DNA of 64,000 nucleotides from Thermoleophilales bacterium (GTDB taxonomy: Bacteria; Actinomycetota; Thermoleophilia; Solirubrobacterales; 70-9). Below the pieces are notes generated by a model that was given only the letters and a program-made list of their open reading frames with translations, ran no database searches and had not been told where the DNA came from. Positions 1 to 8,122 of the stretch are shown piece by piece; position 1 is the stretch's first letter, and every line of letters starts with the position of its first letter. Location: positions 1-64,000 of the forward strand of contig JACJWY010000003.1 in the NCBI GenBank assembly GCA_020636955.1, in the 5' to 3' direction. The position numbers were made by a program, and so were the translations under genes.

Positions 1-453
1 CCCGGAGATGTTCACCACGGAAGCGGGGCGAAAGGCCTGTTTCCGTCCGTGGGCGGCACCCAGGACCTTCGCCGCCGGAACCTCGTAGTCCGGGGCGCCA
101 CCGGGCTCGCCTTCGTCCGGAGCGGGGGCCGGGAAGGGCGAATGCTTGATGATCACCAGGCTGTCCACCGACTCGACCTCGTCGTCGGTTCCGAAGCCGA
201 AGACATTCGCTTCTCCTTCCGAGGAGGTCTTGATCCAGCGCCGCTGATCGCGGGAGAAAGGGCGTTCCTCGTTATTGGAGGTGACGATGTACTGGCGCAG
301 CTCGGGACCGAATGCTTCGAGCAGATAGCGGAAGTGTCCGACCAGCGGAAAATTACGGAGAATCGCCTTGCGGTTCTGGGCGATGTCGTAACCGGCCACC
401 GCCGCCAGCGAGGCCAGAGAGGCGAGGGCTATCCCTCTCGTCCGGTTGCGCAT
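1..453 (-). CDS. FMN-binding glutamate synthase family protein, N-terminal part (cut by window edge)
   Basis: The open frame reads from an ATG at 453 leftwards to the window edge without a stop (151 codons), so only the N-terminus is present. It starts with a short basic then hydrophobic segment (MRNRTRGIALASLASLAAV), followed by NFPLVGHFRYLLEAFGPELR and then SNNEERPFSRDQRRW. These match the N-terminal signature of stand-alone glutamate-synthase-like FMN proteins (GltS alpha-2-like domain, YerD type), which are usually about 500 residues. The FMN and iron-sulfur binding parts would lie outside the window. The family is predicted to be oxidoreductases of uncertain substrate, probably membrane-tethered by the N-terminal helix. 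Family assignment is fairly secure; function is only inferred. Confidence 0.8.
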   Translation of the reverse strand, partial: MRNRTRGIALASLASLAAVAGYDIAQNRKAILRNFPLVGHFRYLLEAFGPELRQYIVTSNNEERPFSRDQRRWIKTSSEGEANVFGFGTDDEVESVDSLVIIKHSPFPAPAPDEGEPGGAPDYEVPAAKVLGAAHGRKQAFRPASVVNISG

Positions 454-502
454 GCGCTGAAACCTAGTGGGTCGGCGATCCCCGGCGGGTGACAGGCAAG
501 CA

Positions 503-535
503 AAGCGGGCCGGTACGCAAGTAACCGGCCCGCTT
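503..535 (-). terminator. Rho-independent terminator downstream of the small membrane protein
   Basis: Perfect 12-bp arms AAGCGGGCCGGT and ACCGGCCCGCTT surround a 9-nt loop. Read on the minus strand the hairpin is followed by TTTGCTTG, a T-rich tail. It lies between the small membrane gene and the FMN protein start, so it ends the former's transcript. Confidence 0.7.
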
Positions 536-579
536 CATTGGCCGCATTCTCGGGGGTGCGGCCAAGCCTGGTCGCTCAG

Positions 580-795
580 TCAGTCGTTCTGGTCGAGCAA
601 CCGGTAGCCCAGGAAAACGGCGATGGCCAGCACCACGACCACGACGATGATCCCGGCGACCGGCCCAATCAGGAAGAACGCGGCGACAATCGCGAGAATC
701 GCCACGAAGAAGCCGATTATTGCCGGGATGTACGCAATATCCGAGTCGCCATTCACAGCCCCAATGGTGACAGTGACCTCACCGCCACCTCTCAC
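580..795 (-). CDS. Small membrane protein, two predicted helices
   Basis: A 71-residue frame with two long hydrophobic stretches (about residues 22-44 and 45-65: IPAIIGFFVAILAIVAAFF, then GPVAGIIVVVVVLAIAVFL) and a short polar C-terminus ending in DQND. No catalytic motif is visible. It resembles the small two-helix membrane proteins common in actinobacteria. The start is uncertain: the ATG at 795 begins a Gly-rich lead-in, and an in-frame GTG 13 codons later (the V of GAVNGDS) would also keep both helices. A strong terminator follows directly, which supports a real monocistronic gene. Function unknown. Confidence 0.6.
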   Translation of the reverse strand: MRGGGEVTVTIGAVNGDSDIAYIPAIIGFFVAILAIVAAFFLIGPVAGIIVVVVVLAIAVFLGYRLLDQND

Positions 796-841
796 CCCAA
801 CCGGATGAAAATTTCTTCGGATCGGGATGCCCGGACTTGCG

Positions 842-2656
842 TCAGGACTGACCGGGAACGGCCGGGGTCTTGTCCATGCGGAGGATCTTCATCAACTCGT
901 CGTAAGGGCCAGCGATGTAGGCGTTGTCGCCCGGCCCGAACTTGGTGCCCCGGCGTGGCGGGTATTCCATGCCGCTGTCCTCGTCGCTGCGGTTGATCGC
1001 CAGCACCCGGGCCTTGGCCCCGAGGTCGACCATCCTCATCCCGACCAGCCCTCCTCCCTCCTTCACCTTCAGCTTGGCGACCTGAAAGGGCTCGCGGCCG
1101 ACGTAGAAGGTGGCCAGCACCTCCATGCCGATCGCCGCGCCGACGAACCAGGGCGCGGCGATCGCCGCGGTCGACCAGACATGCCGGAACTCGAAGGACT
1201 GCTCGAGGCGAAAACCGAGTTCCCGGTCGAAGACCCGGAGAATCACCGGGGTCTTCTCCCAGCGATTGCCGAGGCCTTCACGAACCGCCAGGCCAGCCTC
1301 GATGTTGGTCATGTCATCCGAGGTCATGACCGCGACCGCGGATGCGGTGGAGAGGTTTGCCGCTTCGAGGGTTCGCTCCAGGGTTGCGTCACCGAGGATC
1401 ACCCGGACCCCGAGCAGGCGGGCCTGGCTCGAGTACCGGTTGTCCTCGTCCCGCTCGATCACCACTACTTCCTTCCCGCGCTTGCGCAGGCCGTCGAGGA
1501 TCCGCATCCCGACCGATCCGAGTCCGATCAGAATCACGTGGCCTTCCGTTCCCCGGACCTTTGCCCGGCCGAGTGAGGCCTCGATCCGTCGGCTGACCAG
1601 GGCATTGGTGACGAAGGCGAAGAGCAGGCTGACGACGGTGGTTCCGGCGACGATCAGCCAGATCGCGAAGACCTGCATGCCGAAGTTTTCGTGTGCAAAC
1701 GAGAAATCCCCGAAGCCCACCGTCGCTGAAGTCTCGATCGTGAAGTACATGGCTTCGATCCAGCTCATGTGATCCCCGCCCTCGACCACGTAAAAGGCCC
1801 GCAGGATGACGGTCGAGATGAGCACGATTGCCAATCCGGCGATCAGGGTCCATTGGATCGGCCGGTCGATGTAATCGGCGGCGTCCCGGAGGGCCATGCC
1901 CATCCGGTGAAACGGGCCTCGTTTGCTGTTTCGCGAACCCGAACCGGATTCGGTCCTGATTCCCGCTTCTTTCAGGTCTTCGGGAGTTCCGAGCAGGGTG
2001 ACCTGATCGCCCTCGGTGACCTGGATGTCACGACTCGGGCAGGGGATCACTTCCTCGTCTTCGCCGGCCAGGACCCCGATCGGGGCGAGGTCTCCGTAGA
2101 GCTCGCGCAGGCTGCCGCCTTTCCTGACCCTGACGTCGGCCGCGATGAACCGCTGGCTGCCCAGGACCAGGTCATGTGCGCGGCGGCCGGTGCATGCCGC
2201 GACCACTGACGGCGCAAACAGCCCGGCTACGTCGAGCACGCTGCCCTGACCGGTTATGTCCTCGACCGCGTTGCCGACTGCCGGGTTGTCGAGGTGAACC
2301 ACGACCCGCACGTCGGGCCTCAGGCTTCTGACCTGGAGAGCGGTCGCCAGGGTGCCGAGGTCCGAGCTTTCCGCACAGACCACGGCAACGGCTCCACCCA
2401 GTCCCGCCTGCTGGAAAGGATCCTCGAGGATGTTGCTCTTGGCGATGTAGGGGATCTCCCAGGCTTCGATCGCCGAAACGAGCCCGGGCTCGGGACTGTC
2501 ATCGATCACCACCACCCCGATTCCGGCCAGGTGAAGCTGCTCGATGGTGCGCAAAGAAACGTCGTGGAGCCCGCAGACGATTACGTGCCCCTGCCAGCCG
2601 CTGACATCCGGATCGGCCGTCGGCGGCCGCGTGCCTGAAGAGCCGATCGGGTCCAT
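842..2656 (-). CDS. Potassium channel-like pore protein with two RCK (TrkA-N) domains
   Basis: 604 residues. Order: an N-terminal RCK/TrkA-N Rossmann domain (about residues 23-140; HVIVCGLHDVSLR, glycine motif degenerate) with a TrkA-C-like segment to about 230; two transmembrane helices (about 265-290 and 325-355) around a pore loop with the filter TSATVGFGDF; then a second RCK domain with an intact GLGSVG nucleotide motif (about 370-490) and a further TrkA-C-like tail. VGFGD is the K+ selectivity filter of Ion_trans_2 channels. RCK domains gate such channels by binding NAD(H), nucleotides or ions. One RCK on each side of a single two-helix pore gives a pseudo-symmetric layout in one chain. 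Ion selectivity and ligand are inferred. No strong ribosome site precedes the ATG. Confidence 0.85.
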   Translation of the reverse strand: MDPIGSSGTRPPTADPDVSGWQGHVIVCGLHDVSLRTIEQLHLAGIGVVVIDDSPEPGLVSAIEAWEIPYIAKSNILEDPFQQAGLGGAVAVVCAESSDLGTLATALQVRSLRPDVRVVVHLDNPAVGNAVEDITGQGSVLDVAGLFAPSVVAACTGRRAHDLVLGSQRFIAADVRVRKGGSLRELYGDLAPIGVLAGEDEEVIPCPSRDIQVTEGDQVTLLGTPEDLKEAGIRTESGSGSRNSKRGPFHRMGMALRDAADYIDRPIQWTLIAGLAIVLISTVILRAFYVVEGGDHMSWIEAMYFTIETSATVGFGDFSFAHENFGMQVFAIWLIVAGTTVVSLLFAFVTNALVSRRIEASLGRAKVRGTEGHVILIGLGSVGMRILDGLRKRGKEVVVIERDEDNRYSSQARLLGVRVILGDATLERTLEAANLSTASAVAVMTSDDMTNIEAGLAVREGLGNRWEKTPVILRVFDRELGFRLEQSFEFRHVWSTAAIAAPWFVGAAIGMEVLATFYVGREPFQVAKLKVKEGGGLVGMRMVDLGAKARVLAINRSDEDSGMEYPPRRGTKFGPGDNAYIAGPYDELMKILRMDKTPAVPGQS

Positions 2657-2784
2657 GGTCAGGGGAAAACTCTCACAATCCGGGCCGCCTGTCTGCTCCC
2701 GGAGTTCAAAATTCCGGCTGCCGACCTTGACACCGGGGCCGGGTGCGGGTCAGCTCAAGAGCGAGAAAACGGGGCGGACACCGG

Positions 2785-3792
2785 TCAGTTCCCGACTTTT
2801 CCGAGGTCACTGACCGTGCCGGGAACCCGCTCAAGGGTGACTGGCGTGCTGTCTGGAACTACTTCGGTCAACTGGCTCTTCAGGGCGGCCACGTCACTGG
2901 TCTGGCCGTCGCCGGCGACCACAATCACCAGCCGGTTGCCCTCGAAACGGGCCCTGACCATGCGGAGTCCGCGCTGCTCGGCCCAGTTCCGGCCGACCCG
3001 GTCGGCCCCCTGCTGCCAGTTCGAAAGCTGGACCGTCCTGTAGGTCACGACCGCCAGCGCCGCCACGACCAGAAGGCTGGCCAGGCCGACGACCACGTAG
3101 ACCCTGAACCGGGCCTGCCCGGAAAGGTGCCCTTCCCAGATCCTGAGCGAGCTGAAGAGGATCGCCCCGACCACGATGATCGCCAGCATGTTGGTCAGGA
3201 AGAGCAGCATCGAGCCGACCGCCCCCTGCCAGTCTCCGGCAACCGCTGTCACGCCGACCACCGCCAGTGGCGGCACCAGCGATATCGCGATCGCGACCCC
3301 GGGCAGGATGTCTCCGACGTCCCGCCGGCTGATCGCGAAGGAACCGGCCAGGCCGGTCAGCGCCGCCGCGACCAGGTCGACCAGGGTCGGCGAAACCCTT
3401 CCCGTCACCTGGGAGTTCTCGCTGAGCGGCGTGAGCTGGGGAAGAATCCAGGCCAGCAGGGCTCCGAAGGCGATGGTCGCCGCGATGGCTCCGAGCAGGA
3501 TCGCGCTCGACTTGAGCAGGGCCTTCGATTCCCCGAAAGCGATCGCTACCGCCACCCCCTGGATCGGGGTGGCGAGGGGCGCGATGATCATGGCGCCGAT
3601 CACGGTGGCGGTGGAATCCGAAATGACGCCGGCGGTGGCGATACCCGTCGCGAGGAGCAGCAACAGCCAGAAGCGGCTCTGCTTGGCCGGAACATCCCCC
3701 GTGAACAGGTAGACGGCGTCTCGGATCTCATCGGGGCTCCGGGTTTCCCCGGCCACCCTCTGGATCAGGTTCGGTTTGTTCGCTTCGGCCAT
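2785..3792 (-). CDS. DUF389 family integral membrane protein
   Basis: 335 residues from the ATG at 3792 (MAEANKPNLIQR). An upstream in-frame ATG at 3921 would add 43 residues of non-hydrophobic sequence and is less likely. The DUF389 core is clear: VIGAMIIAPLATPIQGVAVA, then several hydrophobic helices (LLLLLATGIATAGVISDS; LLGAIAATIAFGALLAW; VGSMLLFLTNMLAIIVVGAIL), and a soluble C-terminal tail of about 90 residues (NRLVIVVAGDGQTSDVAALK). DUF389 proteins are membrane proteins with no agreed function. It sits divergent from the methyltransferase gene and downstream of the channel gene on the same strand (about 130 bp gap), so joint transcription with the channel is not indicated. Confidence 0.85.
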   Translation of the reverse strand: MAEANKPNLIQRVAGETRSPDEIRDAVYLFTGDVPAKQSRFWLLLLLATGIATAGVISDSTATVIGAMIIAPLATPIQGVAVAIAFGESKALLKSSAILLGAIAATIAFGALLAWILPQLTPLSENSQVTGRVSPTLVDLVAAALTGLAGSFAISRRDVGDILPGVAIAISLVPPLAVVGVTAVAGDWQGAVGSMLLFLTNMLAIIVVGAILFSSLRIWEGHLSGQARFRVYVVVGLASLLVVAALAVVTYRTVQLSNWQQGADRVGRNWAEQRGLRMVRARFEGNRLVIVVAGDGQTSDVAALKSQLTEVVPDSTPVTLERVPGTVSDLGKVGN

Positions 3793-3972
3793 CCAAGGCA
3801 AGCTAGCCCCCGGCGATGACGTTTCATTCACCCGATCCGAGTGAGCCTGCAAAAAGCAGGGCGAAGCGGCGATGCAGCCTTCGGGGTCTAGGGGAACACG
3901 GGGGAGGTTGGCGAACCGCACCCGGACCGACTAGCTTGAGGCGAGGGCAGGAAACCGACTGGAGGTGGCGCG

Positions 3973-4818
3973 ATGTTTGATCCTGATTCCTACCGGCAGC
4001 AGAGCCTCAGGACCTGGGGGCAGATGGCGTCGGGCTGGCGGGACCGAAACGACTGGATGATGAGCCTGAGCGGCGTGGTCAACGACTGGATCGTCGAGCG
4101 GGCCGACCCTCGACCGGGCCAGACCTTCCTCGAGGTGGCTTCGGGCGCCGGTGACCTCGGGTTCCGGGTGGCTGAACGGGTCGGTGACGAGGGCGAAGTC
4201 ATCTCGACCGATTTCGCGCCGGAGATGGTCGAGGTGGCGAGTCGCCTCGGGCAAGAGAAGGGAATCTCGAACATCCGGCACCGGGTGCTTGACGCCGAGC
4301 GCATGGACCTGGAAAGCGAAAGCGTCGACGGGGTTGTCTGCCGCTGGGGCTACATGCTGATGGCCGACTCCGCGGCCGCGCTCGGAGAGTCCCGAAGGGT
4401 GCTCAGGGAAGGTGGCAAACTCGCTTTCGCGGTCTGGGCGGCCCCGGATCGCAATCCGTGGGCGGCGGTGCCGGGCATGACCCTGGTTCAGAGAGGCCAC
4501 ATGGACCCGCCCTCCCCGGGTGCCCCCGGAATCTTTGCGATGGCCGACCCCGAACGGATCAACGATCTCGTGACCGGAGCGGGCTTCGCCAAACCCGAGT
4601 TGGAGGAGATTCCCTTCGACTTCGTCTATCCGGATTTCGACGACCTCTGGGATTCGATCGTCCGGCTGGCCGGACCGCTGGCAAATGTGGTCAACGCTCT
4701 GCCCGCCGACGAGGGTCAGGCCACCCGGGAAGCGATCAGGGAAAACGTCGATTCGTTCAGGAACCAGGACGGCTCCTACACCGCCCCGGCCCTCACCTGG
4801 GGTGTGCTGAGCAACTGA
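3973..4818 (+). CDS. Class I SAM-dependent methyltransferase
   Basis: 281 residues, ATG preceded by GGAGGTGGCGCG, a strong ribosome site. Motif I is FLEVASGAGDLGFRVAERV (about residues 48-66), followed by the acidic end of beta-2 (ISTDFAPEMVEVA) and a Methyltransf_11 core (DAERMDLESESVDGVVCRW). This is the UbiE/small-molecule branch of SAM methyltransferases. The second half (MADPERINDLVTGAGF) resembles the cap region of proteins annotated as ubiE/COQ5-like methyltransferases. The substrate cannot be read from sequence. The gene stands alone between a divergent DUF389 gene and the PD40 gene. Confidence 0.85.
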   Translation: MFDPDSYRQQSLRTWGQMASGWRDRNDWMMSLSGVVNDWIVERADPRPGQTFLEVASGAGDLGFRVAERVGDEGEVISTDFAPEMVEVASRLGQEKGISNIRHRVLDAERMDLESESVDGVVCRWGYMLMADSAAALGESRRVLREGGKLAFAVWAAPDRNPWAAVPGMTLVQRGHMDPPSPGAPGIFAMADPERINDLVTGAGFAKPELEEIPFDFVYPDFDDLWDSIVRLAGPLANVVNALPADEGQATREAIRENVDSFRNQDGSYTAPALTWGVLSN

Positions 4819-4911
4819 CCCGCGGGAAGGCCGCTGACAAAGTACGTGCGCGTACGCTATTGTCGTGGTGGCGGTTCGCCGCCTTGGGAAGAGACCCTTG
4901 AGGAGGGGCAC

Positions 4912-6630
4912 TTGAAGCGCATCGGTCCAATTGCGTCCGCGGGAGCGGTCAGCGTTCTGCTTCTCCTGGCGTTCCTCGCCGCAGCCACGACCGCGAGCGC
5001 GAAGGCGACGCTCGAACCGATCGCCGTCGACCATCTCCAAGTTCCCGCCGGGTACTCGGGCGAGTCCGAACCGGATTGGCTGCCCGACGGAAAGCACATC
5101 GTCGCCGCCGTCTCCTCACCCGAACTCGCCACCCCTCAGTTGGCCGTCACCCGCCTCGACGGTTCGCATCCACGATGCGTCACCTGCGACCTCGACTCCA
5201 GCGTGGTCCCCGGAGCGCCTGCGGGCGCGGCTTTCGGCAAGCCGGTGGCCCTGCCTGATGGGAAGCGGCTGATGGTGCGACTGGGGCTGAGGCCAGGCGG
5301 CGGCGGGAGCGCAACCCAGAACTTCACCTACGGGATCGTGGAATGCTCGCCGAGCCTCGTCGACTGCCAGACCCGGACCCTCGCCCCGATCATCATGCCC
5401 GGGGGCGGGATCGAACAGGGCACCCAGAACCGCGAGGGGCGCATGTCGCCGGACGGACGCTGGTTCGGCTGGACGGAGTTCACCCAGAACGGAACGGCGA
5501 TGTCGATCGGGCGCTTGACGAAGAACGGGGACGAATATGACCTCGAGGACGTGAAGGTCCTCAATCCCTCCGGACCCCTGGGGACGGACTCGGCGGCCTG
5601 GCGCGCGCAGGCTCCCTACTTCGAGCTGAAGAACTTCACCGCGGATGGGAAGTCCGTCCTCTACTCCAGCATGTACGACGCGGACAACTTCGACACCTGG
5701 CGGGTCGACCTCCGGACCGGCGAGCGGACGCGGATCACGAAGGGCATCGACTGGGAGGAGGACGTCTCCACCTCTCCCGACGACGGTGCGTATCTGCAGT
5801 TCAGCTCTCGCGGTTTCGACCGCATGCCGATCTTCGCCTTGATGCCGAGGCCTCCATTCATCGACTTCGCGCTGTTCTCGTGGGTGGGGCGCTACGAGCT
5901 GAACGCGGTGAACCGGAAATGCCTGCTGGAACCGTGGCTGATGAACTCGCGCGGCGAACGCGGCACCTACTTCGGCCAGCCGGTGGATCCCCGCCCGGGC
6001 ACCGGGTGGGACAATCGCACCCTCGGGCAGTGGAGCCCGGACGGGACCAAGCTGCTGATGTGGCAGGCCCGCGGCGACGACGACGGAACGCCGGAGCGGC
6101 CGGGGGCGAGGATGGTGATCGCAGACCTCCCGGCCCGCAAGGCGAAGAGGAAGAACGCCGGCAATGCCACGCCGACCCCGAAGTGGGCGCCGGACAGGAG
6201 CTCATACACCGGTTTCCTGGCCAATTCGGGCACGTTCACGGTGCAGGGGAAGAAGTCCGGATCGGCCACCGTCACCATGCAGGGCAACGCATTCGGAGGC
6301 AGCTGGAGCGTCCAGTACACGGACTACTCCGACGACGGAGACTCGTTCCTCAACGGAACCGAGTCAACCAGCCAGGGTTCGATTCTCAGCGGAATCACCT
6401 GGAACGCCGCGCTGACACTGAGCGGGAAGCACTCGGGTCATCTGAATGCGGATCTCGTCTTCGCCAGGGGCGAGAACAACTCCGGCGCCCAGGTCTCCGG
6501 CACGGTCAGCCAGCGCCTCGACAAGCGCACGGTCTCGACGCTCCCGTCACCCACCTGCGAGCCGCTCGCGAGGCCCCGGCTCCGGGTCAAGGTACGCAAA
6601 GCGAACCAGGGTCGGGCCGGGTGCTGGTGA
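4912..6630 (+). CDS. Exported PD40/TolB-like beta-propeller protein
   Basis: I start this at TTG 4912 because AGGAGGGG sits 4 nt upstream and the product then begins with a proper signal peptide: basic KRIG, a hydrophobic core (SVLLLLAFLAAATTASAKA), and likely cleavage after ASA. About 572 residues to the TGA at 6628-6630. The body holds PD40/WD40-like repeats: GESEPDWLPDGKHI, NREGRMSPDGRWFGWTEFT, TADGKSVLYSSM, STSPDDGAYLQFS, LGQWSPDGTKLLMW. That is a TolB-type propeller outside the membrane. The last third (TVQGKKSGSATVTMQGNAFG) looks like a separate beta domain. The natural C-terminus is probably lost: after the TGA the same frame continues as an Ig-like repeat (next entry). Ligand unknown. 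Confidence 0.75.
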   Translation: MKRIGPIASAGAVSVLLLLAFLAAATTASAKATLEPIAVDHLQVPAGYSGESEPDWLPDGKHIVAAVSSPELATPQLAVTRLDGSHPRCVTCDLDSSVVPGAPAGAAFGKPVALPDGKRLMVRLGLRPGGGGSATQNFTYGIVECSPSLVDCQTRTLAPIIMPGGGIEQGTQNREGRMSPDGRWFGWTEFTQNGTAMSIGRLTKNGDEYDLEDVKVLNPSGPLGTDSAAWRAQAPYFELKNFTADGKSVLYSSMYDADNFDTWRVDLRTGERTRITKGIDWEEDVSTSPDDGAYLQFSSRGFDRMPIFALMPRPPFIDFALFSWVGRYELNAVNRKCLLEPWLMNSRGERGTYFGQPVDPRPGTGWDNRTLGQWSPDGTKLLMWQARGDDDGTPERPGARMVIADLPARKAKRKNAGNATPTPKWAPDRSSYTGFLANSGTFTVQGKKSGSATVTMQGNAFGGSWSVQYTDYSDDGDSFLNGTESTSQGSILSGITWNAALTLSGKHSGHLNADLVFARGENNSGAQVSGTVSQRLDKRTVSTLPSPTCEPLARPRLRVKVRKANQGRAGCW

Positions 6631-6819
6631 CCGAAAGGTCACCGCCGATCCGGTCTGGCGTCGGTCCGGCACGCGACCGTGCGGATTGGATCGAAGCGCA
6701 TTTTCACCAACGGGAACGGCATCGTCCTTCTGAAGGGCAAGCCGGGTCAGCGGGTTCTCGCCAAGGCGGCCGGGTTCACCGGGGCGAAGGCACGGGTGCC
6801 CCGCCCAGCCCGACGCTGA
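6631..6819 (+). pseudogene. Detached C-terminal Ig-like segment of the PD40 protein, same frame after TGA
   Basis: After the TGA at 6628 the same frame stays open for 62 more codons to a TGA at 6817-6819. It encodes ASVRHATVRIGSKRIFTNGN and then VLLKGKPGQRVLAKAAGF, ending in an Arg/Pro tail. That is the form of the carboxypeptidase-like/Ig-like repeat seen at the ends of exported proteins in this lineage. The codons around the stop (6605-6650) read better in the +1 frame (GAGDRKVTAD), so a pair of compensating frameshifts is likelier than a single stop mutation. Either the assembly has errors here or the gene is decaying. Confidence 0.5.
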
Positions 6820-6975
6820 TCACGTCGACCAGGTCGGCGGTCAGGTCGGGCAGTGTCGCCACCCGCCCCCGCCTGACCTCCTCGGCGATCAACTCGGTGG
6901 TCCCGCGGACGACCAACTTCGGTGCGAGCTTCGGCAAAGGCGACAGGTTCCGATCGGAGCTCGTGTGTATCGGGC
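6776..6975 (-). pseudogene. Frameshifted C-terminal part of the TetR gene
   Basis: In a different minus frame from the TetR N-terminus, this segment encodes RNLSPLPKLAPKLVVRGTTE followed by LIAEEVRRGRVATLPDL and ends at a stop at 6776. That is the usual last helix pair of TetR ligand-binding domains, so one frameshift at about 6955-6990 separates it from its N-terminal part. It overlaps the end of the PD40 segment by about 44 bp. Confidence 0.5.
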
Positions 6976-7443
6976 GAGCCCGGCAAACAGGTTCGAACGG
7001 CCGCAGGTCGATCTGTACTCGAGCCCGACCGTGCCGACGGTGGGCAACTCGACCAGGAAGGCTCGAGCGAACTCCGGGCGATCCCGCCACCAACGCAGAT
7101 AGGCGTCCATCCCGCCGGCGATCACCTCCTGCCAAGGCCGATCCCCGAAGTCTCCGGCCGCCTCGAGGACCTCCTCGATCATGCCCCGGGATCGCTCGTC
7201 GCAGAGGACGAGGAAGCAGTCGAGCTTGCCGTCGAACTCCTGGTAGAAGGCGGATCTCGACACCCGCGCCCGCGTGACCACGTCGGGGACGCTGGTCGCG
7301 TGGTAGCCGTTCTCCGCCACCAGGGCTAGCATCGCCCGCAGCAGCCTCTCTCGCTGCGAGGCCCTGACGACATCGGCCGGCAGCCGGTGCCTGCCCCTCG
7401 GCAGCGGGTCGGGATTCCAGTCTGGCGCGGTCGCATCGCCCAT
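6889..7443 (-). CDS. TetR/AcrR family regulator, C-terminus frameshifted
   Basis: Starts at ATG 7443 (MGDATAPDWNPD). The TetR DNA-binding domain is intact: RERLLRAMLALVAENGYHAT followed by the recognition helix region VVTRARVSRSAFYQEFDGK (about residues 30-75). The ligand domain follows (CDERSRGMIEEVLEAAGDFG, DRPEFARAFLVELPT). After about residue 155 the frame turns implausible (CGRSNLFAG, then Cys/Ser/Arg-rich) and runs to 6889. The expected C-terminal helices are found in another frame down to 6776. It is divergent from a second TetR gene, with an 82-bp gap. Regulatory target unknown; the truncated product may still bind DNA. Confidence 0.65.
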   Translation of the reverse strand: MGDATAPDWNPDPLPRGRHRLPADVVRASQRERLLRAMLALVAENGYHATSVPDVVTRARVSRSAFYQEFDGKLDCFLVLCDERSRGMIEEVLEAAGDFGDRPWQEVIAGGMDAYLRWWRDRPEFARAFLVELPTVGTVGLEYRSTCGRSNLFAGLARYTRAPIGTCRLCRSSHRSWSSAGPPS

Positions 7444-7489
7444 GGCGGTGATTCTAGTTCCCGCTCGCCGGCGCGGAACGCGAAGCCCC

Positions 7490-7518
7490 TTGACCGGGTT
7501 CAAATTTCGATGTAGTGT
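7490..7518 (+). promoter_or_regulatory. Sigma-70-like promoter for the TetR-glycosyltransferase operon
   Basis: TTGACC (7490-7495), a 17-bp spacer, and TAGTGT (7513-7518), ending 7 nt before the ATG at 7526. Transcription starting there would be nearly leaderless; no clear ribosome site is present. Confidence 0.5.
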
Positions 7519-7525
7519 CATTCCA

Positions 7526-8122
7526 ATGAACTTGGCGACCGGATATCGGCTGGGAAAGCGGGCGGTCACGCGAGACCAGACCCGCCAGCGGATAATCGAC
7601 GCCGCCGAGCGGCTCTTCACCGGGCACTGGTATGACGAGGTGAGCCTCAAGTCGGTCGCCGATGAAGCAGGCGTCGCGTTGCAGACAGTGGTAAATCACT
7701 TCGGCACCAAGGGCGCCCTGCTCGCAGCCGCGGCGGCGGAGATGAGCAGCGGGGTGAACCGCAAGCGCGATGAGGTCATGGCCGGCGACCCGGAAGGGGC
7801 GGTCCGGATGATCGTCGACGAATACGAGGAGCTCGGCGATGTGATCTGCAGGTTCATCGCGCTTGAGGGCAAGGTCGAGGAACTCGGGCCATTGCTGGAA
7901 GGTGGCCGCGAAGTTCACCGGGCATGGGTCGAACGGGTCTTTGCCTCGTGCCTGCCGGCTTCGCACGGGCCTGTGCGCCGGCGAAGCACAGCGATGCTGA
8001 TCGCCGCGACCGACGTTCTCACCTGGAAGGTCCTGCGGCGCGAGCAGAGGCTGAGTCGCCGGGACACCGAGCTGGCAATGAGGACAACGGTCATCGCATT
8101 GACCGGGACGCTCGAGCGATGA
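7526..8122 (+). CDS. TetR/AcrR family transcriptional regulator
   Basis: 198 residues from ATG 7526 (MNLATGYRLGKRAVTRDQTR). The 28 codons upstream are open but overlap the promoter, so I reject the longer start. N-terminal HTH: RQRIIDAAERLFTGHWYDEV, then VADEAGVALQTVVNHFGTKGALL, a textbook TetR recognition helix. The remainder is a helical ligand domain. The stop overlaps the glycosyltransferase start as ATGA, so the two are translationally coupled. TetR genes fused into an operon with a macrolide-type glycosyltransferase usually control self-protection or detoxification, which is my inference here. Autoregulation through the 82-bp divergent gap is likely. Confidence 0.85.
   Translation: MNLATGYRLGKRAVTRDQTRQRIIDAAERLFTGHWYDEVSLKSVADEAGVALQTVVNHFGTKGALLAAAAAEMSSGVNRKRDEVMAGDPEGAVRMIVDEYEELGDVICRFIALEGKVEELGPLLEGGREVHRAWVERVFASCLPASHGPVRRRSTAMLIAATDVLTWKVLRREQRLSRRDTELAMRTTVIALTGTLER

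Noticed and set aside
5880..7277. Plus-strand frame of 465 codons across the PD40 end and the TetR gene
   Set aside because: Shadow frame; arginine/proline rich and overlapping motifs of real genes. Only the small segment at 6605-6650 is informative.
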